Source of the DNA: Aquitalea sp. | Lineage (GTDB): Bacteria > Pseudomonadota > Gammaproteobacteria > Burkholderiales > Chromobacteriaceae | Length of the DNA stretch: 10,633 nucleotides | Assembly: GCA_019232735.1 (NCBI GenBank) | Contig: JAFANL010000056.1 | Span: 1-10,633, forward strand | Direction: 5' to 3' | Part shown: piece after piece, positions 1 to 6,406 of the stretch | Layout of the letters: the number at the start of each line of letters is the position of its first letter | Numbering within the stretch: position 1 is the stretch's first letter | Position numbers and translations under genes: made by a program | The notes under the pieces: model-generated | Told to the model about the DNA's origin: nothing | The model's input: the letters and a program-made list of their open reading frames with translations, nothing else | Databases searched by the model: none

Positions 1-1
1 T

Positions 2-238
2 GTTTATGCCAGTGTTTTTGCGACTTTCCTGCCGCCCACACCATCATTCGGTTTCAACTGCACCCTCGTCGCCCTCGTCTTCCTGATCGAAACTGGCTGG
101 TATTCCATCGTCGCAGTATTACTCTCGTCAGCCACCCCCAGAAGGCAATACCTGCGCCATAAAGCCTGGCTGGATCGTTTGGCGGGCGGGGTGATGATGG
201 CCTTGGGACTGAAACTGGCGGCATCGGCAAGCCACTGA
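2..238 (+). CDS. LysE/RhtB-family amino-acid exporter, C-terminal part (5' truncated by window)
   Basis: The open frame enters from the left edge and ends at TGA 236-238, giving the last 78 residues. They contain a hydrophobic segment (about residues 17-44 of the fragment), a basic loop with TPRRQYLRHKAW, and a final hydrophobic helix DRLAGGVMMALGLKLA. In LysE/RhtB exporters the protein likewise ends with an Arg-rich loop, a W-x-D-R motif and one last membrane helix with an LG-x-x-L pattern. These inner-membrane carriers export amino acids or related compounds; the substrate cannot be read from this piece. The TPGPN signature would lie upstream of the window. The next gene, an acetyltransferase on the same strand, starts 59 bp downstream, so the two may be co-transcribed. 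The family call is fairly good, the substrate unknown. Confidence 0.72.
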   Translation, partial: VYASVFATFLPPTPSFGFNCTLVALVFLIETGWYSIVAVLLSSATPRRQYLRHKAWLDRLAGGVMMALGLKLAASASH

Positions 239-297
239 ATGAGTCAGTTCAAAGGCCAGGTCAGCAACACAACATCACCAATCACCGAGCTGCCGCC

Positions 298-771
298 ATG
301 CCCATCAATCCATCTGCCGAACTATCCATCCGCTCCATCCGGCCGGATGACTATCCGGGCTGGCGCCCGTTATGGGATGCATACAATGCCTTTTACGGTC
401 GCTACGGCGAAACCGCTCTTGACGAGCACATCACCCTCACAACCTGGGCGCGCTTCTTGCAAGACAGCGAACCTGTGCATGCCCTGATTGCCGAAAGCCA
501 GGGACAGATTGTTGGTATCGTCCACTATGTTTTCCACCGTAGTACAACCCGCCTGGCCGATGTCTGCTATTTGCAGGATCTTTATACAATCGCGTCACAA
601 CGCGGCAAAGGCATTGGCAGACAACTGATTGAATCCGTCTATGCCATAGCCAGCGAGTCTGCTTGCCGCCGCGTTTACTGGCAGACACATGAATCCAATG
701 CCGCGGGCAGACTGCTTTACGACAAGCTTGCACAAAACAAGGGATTTATCGTGTACAGCCATGAATCCTGA
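298..771 (+). CDS. GNAT-family N-acetyltransferase
   Basis: The 157-residue protein has the normal length for a single GNAT domain. It begins with the usual first strand (LSIRSIRPDDYPGW, about residues 9-22). Next come a central strand (IAESQGQIVGIVHYVFH, 64-80) and the acetyl-CoA pyrophosphate loop QRGKGIG at 101-107, which fits the family Q/R-x-x-G-x-G/A motif. The last conserved block is GRLLYDKLAQNKGFIVY at 137-153. GNAT enzymes transfer an acetyl group from acetyl-CoA to an amine, here probably a small molecule or a protein N-terminus. The substrate is not predictable. ATG 298 is the first Met in frame and matches the domain start, but no strong ribosome binding site precedes it. It follows an exporter fragment by 59 bp and may share its transcript. 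Confidence 0.88.
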   Translation: MPINPSAELSIRSIRPDDYPGWRPLWDAYNAFYGRYGETALDEHITLTTWARFLQDSEPVHALIAESQGQIVGIVHYVFHRSTTRLADVCYLQDLYTIASQRGKGIGRQLIESVYAIASESACRRVYWQTHESNAAGRLLYDKLAQNKGFIVYSHES

Positions 772-947
772 CGCCAGCACCACCATACGGGGGGAGCCGA
801 ACCCCATGGCCGCCCGCCTCACCCGGTCCTGCCTGAACAAGTAGCTGGCTGCACCGCAGCCAATCGCCTATTCCGGCATAAGAACAGGTCTGGGACAGAA
901 CATGGCAGGCTGGAGACAGGGCAACATCTTTGCCACCTATCGGTCAC

Positions 948-978
948 AAAAAAACAGAGGCCACCCTGGCCTCTGTTT
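948..978 (-). terminator. Rho-independent terminator of the ammonium transporter gene
   Basis: An 11-bp perfect stem (952-962 pairing with 968-978) closes a 5-nt loop. Read on the minus strand it is followed by seven T residues (948-954 on the plus strand are all A, partly within the stem base). It lies 20 nt past the amt stop codon. On the plus strand the hairpin is followed only by TATCT after the stem's own T run, so it may also weakly stop transcripts coming from the acetyltransferase gene. Confidence 0.88.
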
Positions 979-998
979 ATCTGTCAGGCCAGGCCGTA

Positions 999-2243
999 TC
1001 AGAGCGTGCCGCTGTAGGCTTCCTCGCCATGCAGGGTCTGGTCCAGACCGGCTTCCTGCGTTTGCTCGTCGATCAGGACCGGCGTCATCTTGTTGATCAG
1101 CCACAGCATGCCGTAGGTGAAACCGAAGGCCCACAGGCCGGAAACCACGGCGGCAACAATCTGTTTCCACAGAAACGCCGGATTGCCCATCAGCAAGCCG
1201 TCCACACCGGCCGGGTTCCAGGCCTTGCTGGCGAAAACCCCCAGCAGCAGCGTGCCCAGCAAGCCACCTACGCCATGTACGCCCCAGACATCCAGCGCAT
1301 CATCCCAGCCCAGACGGTTTTTCAGCTGTACCGCGTGATAGCAGACCACGGCGGCAATGACGCCGATGACGGCAGCCGTGCCCAGCGACACATAACCCGC
1401 CGCTGGCGTGATGGTGGCCAGGCCGGCAACGGCACCGGTCAGCAAACCGATGAACTTGGGTTGACGGGCGTGCGACCATTCCAGGAAGAACCAGGCCGTA
1501 CCGGCAAACGATGCGGCGACGTCGGTATTGAGAAATGCCGAAGCGGTGATGTAGTCCACCCGCAGTTCGGAACCGGCGTTGAAGCCATACCAGCCAAACC
1601 ACAGCAAACCCGTGCCCAGTGCGATCAAGGGCACATTGTGCGGCTTGTTTTCCACCACCGAGCGGCGACCCACGTACAGCACGGAAGCCAGCGCGGCGAA
1701 ACCGGCGGTATTGTGCACCACGATGCCACCGGCAAAATCCAGCACCCCCCATTTGGCCAGCAGACCGTCAGGGCTCCAGATCATATGGACAAAGGGAAAA
1801 TAGACAAACACCAGCCAGCCGGTCAGGAACAGGAAATACGCTTTCACCGTGACCCGATTGGCAAAGGCACCAGTAATCAATGCCGGGGTGATGATGGCAA
1901 ACATCATCTGGTAAGCCACGTGCACGATCAGCGGAATACCGGCGTCATTGCCGGTATACATGGTGTTCAGGGTCACACCGTGCATGAAGGCGTAGTAAGT
2001 GGGGTCGCCGACAATGCCATGCCAGCTAGGCCCGAAACACATGGAATAACCAAAGGCAAACCACAGTACCGTGGTCCAGCCCAGGGACATGAAGCTCTGG
2101 GCCATGATGGTCAGCACATTCTTGCGGCCCACCAGGCCTCCGTAGAAGAAAGCCAGACCGGGTGTCATCAACATGACCAGGCTGGCACATAACAGCATGA
2201 AGCCGGTATTGCCGACATTAAGCGGCATGAGAGGAGCAGTCAT
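999..2243 (-). CDS. amt: Ammonium transporter (Amt/MEP family)
   Basis: The 414-residue inner-membrane protein forms the family's 11-helix channel, which conducts ammonium as a trimer. Diagnostic features are FFYGGLVGRKN (32-42), the pore-gate region YQMMFAIITP (111-120), Trp156, Asp169, and the twin pore histidines His177 (GGIVVHNTAG) and His323 (DVWGVHGVGG). Also present are WFGWYGFNAGSE (215-226) with the recruitment-site Ser225, and DVAASFAGTAW (241-251). The cytosolic tail GLDQTLHGEEAY (399-410) resembles the segment that contacts a PII protein (GlnK) in characterised Amts. All key residues are intact, so it should be functional. ATG 2243 is preferred over ATG 2252 because AAGGA lies 8 nt before it; starts further upstream only add non-family residues. 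Most Amts have a signal peptide, but none is apparent here. No glnK is adjacent within the window. Its product should be active under nitrogen limitation. Confidence 0.96.
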   Translation of the reverse strand: MTAPLMPLNVGNTGFMLLCASLVMLMTPGLAFFYGGLVGRKNVLTIMAQSFMSLGWTTVLWFAFGYSMCFGPSWHGIVGDPTYYAFMHGVTLNTMYTGNDAGIPLIVHVAYQMMFAIITPALITGAFANRVTVKAYFLFLTGWLVFVYFPFVHMIWSPDGLLAKWGVLDFAGGIVVHNTAGFAALASVLYVGRRSVVENKPHNVPLIALGTGLLWFGWYGFNAGSELRVDYITASAFLNTDVAASFAGTAWFFLEWSHARQPKFIGLLTGAVAGLATITPAAGYVSLGTAAVIGVIAAVVCYHAVQLKNRLGWDDALDVWGVHGVGGLLGTLLLGVFASKAWNPAGVDGLLMGNPAFLWKQIVAAVVSGLWAFGFTYGMLWLINKMTPVLIDEQTQEAGLDQTLHGEEAYSGTL

Positions 2244-2251
2244 CGAACACA

Positions 2252-2256
2252 TCCTT
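2252..2256 (-). promoter_or_regulatory. Ribosome binding site of amt
   Basis: On the minus strand AAGGA is followed by 8 nt and then ATG at 2243. This decides between two nearby Met codons (2252 and 2243) in favour of the downstream one, since the upstream ATG would overlap the site. Confidence 0.7.
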
Positions 2257-2261
2257 ATCCA

Positions 2262-2275
2262 TAAATAATTATTTA
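2262..2275. repeat. 14-bp perfect AT palindrome in the amt leader
   Basis: TAAATAATTATTTA reads the same on both strands and sits 19 nt before the amt start codon, just upstream of its ribosome binding site. It could be an operator or part of the core promoter. An AT-only palindrome of this size can also arise by chance in an AT-rich promoter, so the role is open. Confidence 0.4.
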
Positions 2276-2422
2276 CTAATATTTGTGGCTGGAATGCTGC
2301 GCTTTGCCGCGACAAGCTCCTTTGTTCCAGATCAAGTGAATGCACCACGCCCGGCAGCAGCGTCGCAATCACACTCAAACCACACGCATTCCGTGACCTG
2401 CACACATTCCGACGGCAGACCA

Positions 2423-2448
2423 CGGGGCCATGGCACACTGCGGCCCCG
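2423..2448 (-). terminator. GC-rich hairpin downstream of the LysE-family gene
   Basis: A 7-bp perfect stem (CGGGGCC at 2423-2429 with GGCCCCG at 2442-2448) encloses a 12-nt loop and begins 15 nt past the stop codon of the minus-strand exporter gene. No real T tract follows on the minus strand, so it is only a weak terminator candidate. It may instead protect the exporter mRNA 3' end. Confidence 0.3.
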
Positions 2449-2462
2449 CTCCGCCCGGTGGA

Positions 2463-3119
2463 TCAGGCCGACTGCCCCAACAGCATCAAGTCCACCAGCA
2501 CGCCGGCAGGCAAGGCATCCTGCAACATGCGCAGACTGAGCCAGGCCAGAACACAGCCGGTCAGCACACGCTGGACCAGCATGAAACGGCGGCGCTTTGC
2601 CATGAAGCTGGACAATCCGCCGGCAAACAGCGCCACCATGCCATTCGAAGTGGCAAATGCCATGATCAGCATGGCGCCCAGGCTCAAGGTCTGCCCCAGC
2701 ACGTTGCCAGCCTGATAGTCGATAAAACGCGGAATGAGCGAGAAAAAGATCATCATCAATTTGGGATTGAGCAAGCTGGTGGCCGCCCCCATCATCAGTA
2801 GCCGCCCCGGCGCTTCGGTGGCACGGTGCTGGACGGCGAAAGGCGAAACGCCACCCGGCTTCAGTGATTGCCAGGCCAGATAGGCCAGATAGAGCGCCCC
2901 GGCCGCAGCCAGCATGGCCATGGCGTGGGGAATGCGCAGCACGATGGCCGTGATGCCAAATGCCGCCCCGAACATATAGAACAGATAACCAACCATCACC
3001 CCGGCCAGCGAGGTCAGACCGGCGCGCCGTCCCTGAGCGATGGAGCGCGACAGCACATACATCATGTTCGGCCCCGGCGTTACGGCCAGCATCATGCCGA
3101 TGGCCAGAAATTCATTCAT
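2463..3119 (-). CDS. LysE/RhtB-family amino-acid exporter
   Basis: The 218-residue inner-membrane carrier has the family signature TPGPN (14-18) followed by the SRSIAQGRRAGL loop (24-35), and a second family motif LLNPKLMMIFF at 116-126. Five or six hydrophobic helices are visible, including 37-62, 66-86 and 145-168. LysE/RhtB proteins export amino acids such as lysine, arginine, threonine or homoserine lactone, driven by the proton gradient; the substrate here is unknown. The start is chosen by family alignment (MNEFLAIGMMLAVTPGPN). GTG 3137 is an alternative with a better-placed GGAG site and would add six residues. A LysR gene starts 123 bp away in the opposite direction, the common regulator/exporter arrangement of this family (as in LysG/LysE). 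The amt gene follows on the same strand after 219 bp, probably as a separate unit. Confidence 0.9.
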   Translation of the reverse strand: MNEFLAIGMMLAVTPGPNMMYVLSRSIAQGRRAGLTSLAGVMVGYLFYMFGAAFGITAIVLRIPHAMAMLAAAGALYLAYLAWQSLKPGGVSPFAVQHRATEAPGRLLMMGAATSLLNPKLMMIFFSLIPRFIDYQAGNVLGQTLSLGAMLIMAFATSNGMVALFAGGLSSFMAKRRRFMLVQRVLTGCVLAWLSLRMLQDALPAGVLVDLMLLGQSA

Positions 3120-3196
3120 TGATACTGCATTGCCCACAACCCCACTCCCACCTTGTCGTGATGAATGAGCGTCAGTATCTTCCTGCTGCTTTCTCA

Positions 3197-3214
3197 AGTT
3201 AAGTGAATTAAACT
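3197..3214. promoter_or_regulatory. Candidate LysR-type operator in the LysE/LysR divergent spacer
   Basis: AGTTAAGTGAATTAAACT is an imperfect dyad: the outer 4 bp (AGTT/AACT) pair fully and two of the inner positions also match. It also contains T-N11-A spacings typical of LysR boxes. It lies 28 nt before the start of the LysR gene and 77 nt before the exporter start. The regulator gene next to it is the natural candidate to bind it. The match is modest. Confidence 0.4.
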
Positions 3215-3242
3215 CAGCCAACTATTCAGAATTACTGATCAA

Positions 3243-4085
3243 ATGAGAAAACTAGACCTGGATGTGATCGAGATGGTGGTGGCCGTGGCCGAAGCCAAAT
3301 CCTTTGTGCGGGGAGCCGCGGTCGTCAATCGCTCCCCTTCTGCCGTCAGCATGCAGGTCAAGGCGCTGGAAGAGGCCATGGGCAAGCCACTGTTCCGGCG
3401 CAATACCCGTCATGTCGAGGTCACGGCAGAGGGCATGGCCTTGCTGGACTACGGGCGCAGAATGCTGGCCTTGCGGCAGGAAGCCTGGGCCGCCATCGTG
3501 CGCCCGGAAGTCACCGGCCGCATTGTCCTGGGGGTGCCGGATGACTATGCCCCATCCTTGCTGCCGACCGTACTGCGCAAGTTCTCGCTGACGCATCCGC
3601 GCGTGGAAATCCATGTCATCGGCCGTCCCAGCAGCGAGCTGATTCCCTTGCTGAAGGATTGCACGCTGGATCTGGCATGCATTACCCGCACCCGGCAGGT
3701 CACGGGCGAACACATTCGCTTCGAACCCATCGTGTGGGCCGGTTCACGCAGCCGCCCCGTCTGGGAGGAGCGCCCGCTGCCCATTGCCGTATTCGAGCAT
3801 GGCAGCGTCGCCCGCGGTCTGGCCATTGCCGCGTTGCAACAGCACGGCATTCCGTTTCGCACCTCGTATGAAAGCCCCAGCCTGACCGGGCTGGCCAGCA
3901 TGGTAGAGGCCGGACTGGCCATCGCCCCCCTGGCCAAATGCGGGCTGCCGGACAGGCTGGTGCAGCTCTCTGCAGAACAGGGATTGCCGGAGATCGGCAG
4001 TGTTGAAATTGTCCTGGCCCGCAGTGCGCGCTCGCAGCGCCCACCCTGTGATTTTCTGGCCGAACAGATACTGACGGAACTATAA
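3243..4085 (+). CDS. LysR-family transcriptional regulator
   Basis: The 280-residue protein has the standard LysR plan. A winged helix-turn-helix occupies residues 4-63, with recognition helix region SPSAVSMQVKALEEAMGKPLFRR (31-53). A linker helix (64-88) leads to a two-lobed effector-binding domain that starts at GRIVLGVPDDY (92-102) and ends near the C-terminus. It should bind a small effector and control the LysE-type exporter that diverges from it across 123 bp, plus itself. ATG 3243 gives the usual N-terminus a few residues before the first helix (LDLDVIEMVVAVAEAKSF), but no clear Shine-Dalgarno precedes it. It converges on the next LysR gene, with 67 bp between the two stop codons. The effector is unknown; a substrate of the exporter is the natural guess. 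Confidence 0.93.
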   Translation: MRKLDLDVIEMVVAVAEAKSFVRGAAVVNRSPSAVSMQVKALEEAMGKPLFRRNTRHVEVTAEGMALLDYGRRMLALRQEAWAAIVRPEVTGRIVLGVPDDYAPSLLPTVLRKFSLTHPRVEIHVIGRPSSELIPLLKDCTLDLACITRTRQVTGEHIRFEPIVWAGSRSRPVWEERPLPIAVFEHGSVARGLAIAALQQHGIPFRTSYESPSLTGLASMVEAGLAIAPLAKCGLPDRLVQLSAEQGLPEIGSVEIVLARSARSQRPPCDFLAEQILTEL

Positions 4086-4112
4086 ACACCACGCCCCCTG
4101 CCCAGGCCCAAA

Positions 4113-4135
4113 ACCGGCGGGCCGGACCGGCGGGC
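4113..4135. repeat. Tandem 10-bp direct repeat between convergent LysR genes
   Basis: ACCGGCGGGC occurs at 4113-4122 and again at 4126-4135, a 13-bp period, in the 67-bp spacer between two convergent regulator genes. The surrounding GC-rich bases can fold into small hairpins but without a T tract. It may help end transcription from both sides, or be a simple slippage duplication. Confidence 0.4.
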
Positions 4136-4152
4136 AGACCGCGCGAGCGCCC

Positions 4153-5019
4153 TCAGCCGCTGGAGCTTGGGGTTGGCAGGGCATCCAGTAAGTCCCGCAA
4201 GGCGGCTCCGGCCTCGCCATGCCATACCAGGTGGGTCCAGTTGTGACTGAGTTTCTCTGGCAGCGGGTGTTTTTGCACGGTGTGTCCCGGCACGGCATGT
4301 GCCAGCACGCTTTCCGGGACCAGCGCCACCCCGGTACCGGCGGCCACGCAGGCTACCATGGCATGGTAGGAAGCCAGGTCCAGGAAACGTTCCGGGCTGA
4401 GTCCCTGCCCGGAAAACCAGTCCACCAGTACACGCCGGTATGCGCAGCCATGCGGGAAAGCCACTACGGTTTTACCGGCCAGCTGGGCCGCACTGTTGAT
4501 GGCAGCAGAACCCAAGGCGGTGATCAGCACCAGCGTTTCGTGAAAGGCGACGGTGGAGGACAGGCTGCCCTGTGCAAAGGGCTCGGAGACAAATGCCGCA
4601 TCGATCTGGTGCAGCTCGAGCATGCGCAGCAAGGCCGCCGTGGTGCCGGTCTGCAATTCCACATGCGTAGCAGGATGATCCGCATGATATTGCGACAGGA
4701 TGGCCGGCAGCCGTACGCTGGCCGCGCTTTCCAGTGCGCCCAGCCGCAGACGGTCCAGCACCCGCCCATGACACAGCGCCTGCTCAGCTTCATCGGCCAT
4801 CTGCAGCAAGCGTTCAGCATGCCGTAGCAAGACAATGCCAGCATCGGTCAAGACAATATTTCGGCCCTGGCGACGAAACAGTGCTTTCCCCAGCCTCTCC
4901 TCAAACTGCTTGATGCGTGTGGTCACATTGGATGGAACACGGTTGAGCAGTGCCGCGGCGCGCAGAATGCCACCCTCGCGGGCCACGGTGCGGAAGATAT
5001 GCAGGTCATCCAGATTCAT
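4153..5019 (-). CDS. LysR-family transcriptional regulator, divergent from the MFS transporter
   Basis: The 288-residue protein has an N-terminal winged helix-turn-helix (residues 1-60) with LDDLHIFRTVAREGG at 3-17, and RVPSNVTTRIKQFEERLGKALFRR at 27-50 as the DNA-contacting region and wing. The effector domain starts near RLRLGALESAAS (90-101) and includes TGVALVPESVL (229-239), a typical segment near its end. The wording of the DNA-binding domain recalls PtrR/YneJ-like LysR proteins, but I do not assign the symbol. The start at 5019 fits the family; ATG 5028 would add three residues and neither has a strong Shine-Dalgarno. It faces away from the YbfB/YjiJ-type transporter across 73 bp that hold a perfect inverted repeat. 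It therefore very probably regulates that transporter and its own gene. Confidence 0.93.
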   Translation of the reverse strand: MNLDDLHIFRTVAREGGILRAAALLNRVPSNVTTRIKQFEERLGKALFRRQGRNIVLTDAGIVLLRHAERLLQMADEAEQALCHGRVLDRLRLGALESAASVRLPAILSQYHADHPATHVELQTGTTAALLRMLELHQIDAAFVSEPFAQGSLSSTVAFHETLVLITALGSAAINSAAQLAGKTVVAFPHGCAYRRVLVDWFSGQGLSPERFLDLASYHAMVACVAAGTGVALVPESVLAHAVPGHTVQKHPLPEKLSHNWTHLVWHGEAGAALRDLLDALPTPSSSG

Positions 5020-5031
5020 GATTCTCATCTG

Positions 5032-5057
5032 GTGAATTATTACTACAAATAATTCAC
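5032..5057. promoter_or_regulatory. Perfect 10+10 bp inverted repeat, operator candidate for the LysR/MFS pair
   Basis: GTGAATTATT (5032-5041) is followed by the 6-nt spacer ACTACA and then by its exact reverse complement, AATAATTCAC (5048-5057). A further T-A pair (5030/5059) lies outside one mismatch. It sits 12 nt upstream of the regulator's start and 35 nt upstream of the transporter's start, so a bound protein would cover both promoters. Its size and position are as expected for a LysR-type regulatory site. Confidence 0.75.
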
Positions 5058-5092
5058 TATTCAATCAGTTTGGCGCGGGTTCTAATTTCCAC

Positions 5093-6295
5093 ATGAATAA
5101 CACCCGCCCCTCACTCTCGACATCCACCATTGTGCTGCTTGGCCTGGTGGCGTTGGCCATCGCCATGGGAATCGGCCGCTTTGCCTTCACGCCACTCATG
5201 CCACTGATGGTACGGGATGGACGCCTCGATGCGGCCACCGCCACCGAATGGGCAGTGGCCAATTACATGGGCTATCTGCTCGGCGCCTTGAGCGCATCCT
5301 GCTTCAAGGCCAGACCGGAGCGCGGCCTTGGCATCGGCATGCTGGGGGTGATGCTCACCACCTTAGCCATGGCCCTGCTGGATGCATCCATGCCGCTGAG
5401 CGGAGCCATGCTGCGCGCTGCCGCGGGAGCATGCAGCGCCTGGGTGCTGGTGTGTACCAGTAGCTGGTGCCTGCCGGAATTGGCACGGCGCCGTGCCGCC
5501 ACTGCCGGTAGCTGGGTGTATAGCGGGGTTGGCCTGGGCATTGCAGCCACCGGCATCATCAGCTGGATAGGGGGCGCCCAATCCGCTCAGGCACTCTGGC
5601 TGGAGCTTGGCGGCATGGCCAGCATCGGCACCCTCTGGATCTGGCGAACCCTGTCGGCCTCGCCTGCTTCCGCGGCTCTGCCGCAAAGCCCTGCAGACAA
5701 GGCCAATCATGGCTCCGGATCAGGCCATGCCGGGCTGGTGTTTTGTTATGGCGTTTTCGGGTTTGGCTATATTGTTCCTGCCACCTACTTGCCAAGCATG
5801 GCAAGGCAGCTGGTTCCCGATCCGCGGGTATTCGGCCTGGTCTGGCCAGTGTTTGGCATGGCGGCGGCGCTGGGGGTTGCGCTCTCCTCACGCTGGCTGA
5901 GCCACTACCCGCGCCGGCTGCTGTGGTCCTGGGCACAAGGGCTCATGGCCTTGGGCACCTTGCTGCCGCTGCTGCAACCCTCGCTATGGACACTGACTCT
6001 CTCCGCCGTGCTGGTGGGAGCCACCTTCATGGTCGTCACCATGGCCGGGCTGCAGCTGGCACGAGAATACATGCCGCATCAGCCCGCCCCCTTGCTGATA
6101 CGCATGACAAGCAGCTTTGCCCTGGGCCAGATTAGCGGCCCGCTGCTGGTGCGGCTCATCGGCGACCAGGTGATGGCCGGCTGGCAGGCACTTGACTGGG
6201 CCAATGCGCTGGCCACCACGCTGCTGGTAGCGACATCAATCTGGCTCTGGCGCGGAAGCAAGGACAATCAAGCCGCGCTCTCAGGCAGCAAATGA
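5093..6295 (+). CDS. YbfB/YjiJ-family MFS transporter
   Basis: This is a 400-residue, strongly hydrophobic inner-membrane protein. Its first helix runs directly into GIGRFAFTPLMPLM (26-39), the hallmark of the YbfB/YjiJ branch of the major facilitator superfamily. About 12 hydrophobic segments can be counted in two halves. They are split by a polar loop around residues 185-210 (SASPASAALPQSPADKANH), as expected for a 6+6 MFS fold. Substrates of this branch are poorly known; export of small metabolites or drugs is a common guess. ATG 5093 lies a few residues before the first helix; the leader lacks a strong Shine-Dalgarno. The divergent LysR gene 73 bp away is its likely regulator. It converges on the dehydratase gene, with 101 bp between stop codons. 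Confidence 0.9.
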   Translation: MNNTRPSLSTSTIVLLGLVALAIAMGIGRFAFTPLMPLMVRDGRLDAATATEWAVANYMGYLLGALSASCFKARPERGLGIGMLGVMLTTLAMALLDASMPLSGAMLRAAAGACSAWVLVCTSSWCLPELARRRAATAGSWVYSGVGLGIAATGIISWIGGAQSAQALWLELGGMASIGTLWIWRTLSASPASAALPQSPADKANHGSGSGHAGLVFCYGVFGFGYIVPATYLPSMARQLVPDPRVFGLVWPVFGMAAALGVALSSRWLSHYPRRLLWSWAQGLMALGTLLPLLQPSLWTLTLSAVLVGATFMVVTMAGLQLAREYMPHQPAPLLIRMTSSFALGQISGPLLVRLIGDQVMAGWQALDWANALATTLLVATSIWLWRGSKDNQAALSGSK

Positions 6296-6391
6296 ACCCG
6301 GCAATACGCAAGCACCGTCTTCATCCCGCCTCATACTGGCTCAGTCACTCGCTTGCAAGTGGCGACCACCTCTCAGCGCAATTAACAAGTA

Positions 6392-6406
6392 GCTGCTCAA
6401 CGCAGC
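6392..6406 (-). terminator. Small hairpin overlapping the dehydratase stop codon
   Basis: On the minus strand GCTGC-GTTGA-GCAGC forms a 5-bp stem across the stop codon, followed by TACTTGTTAATT, which is moderately T-rich. It could act as a weak terminator, but the stem is short and the T run is broken. Confidence 0.25.

Noticed and set aside
930..2192. A 420-codon open frame on the plus strand opposite amt
   Set aside because: The protein is rich in His, Gln, Gly and Arg, matches no family, and is the mirror of a clear Amt gene. Long antisense frames are common in high-GC DNA.
2341..2356. TGCACC half-site suggesting NtrC control of amt
   Set aside because: The second half (GGTGCA at the right spacing) is absent and I found no proper -24/-12 sigma-54 promoter in the leader.
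4219..4827. A 202-codon plus-strand frame opposite the second LysR gene
   Set aside because: Same composition bias, no domain, and fully inside a convincing LysR gene on the other strand.
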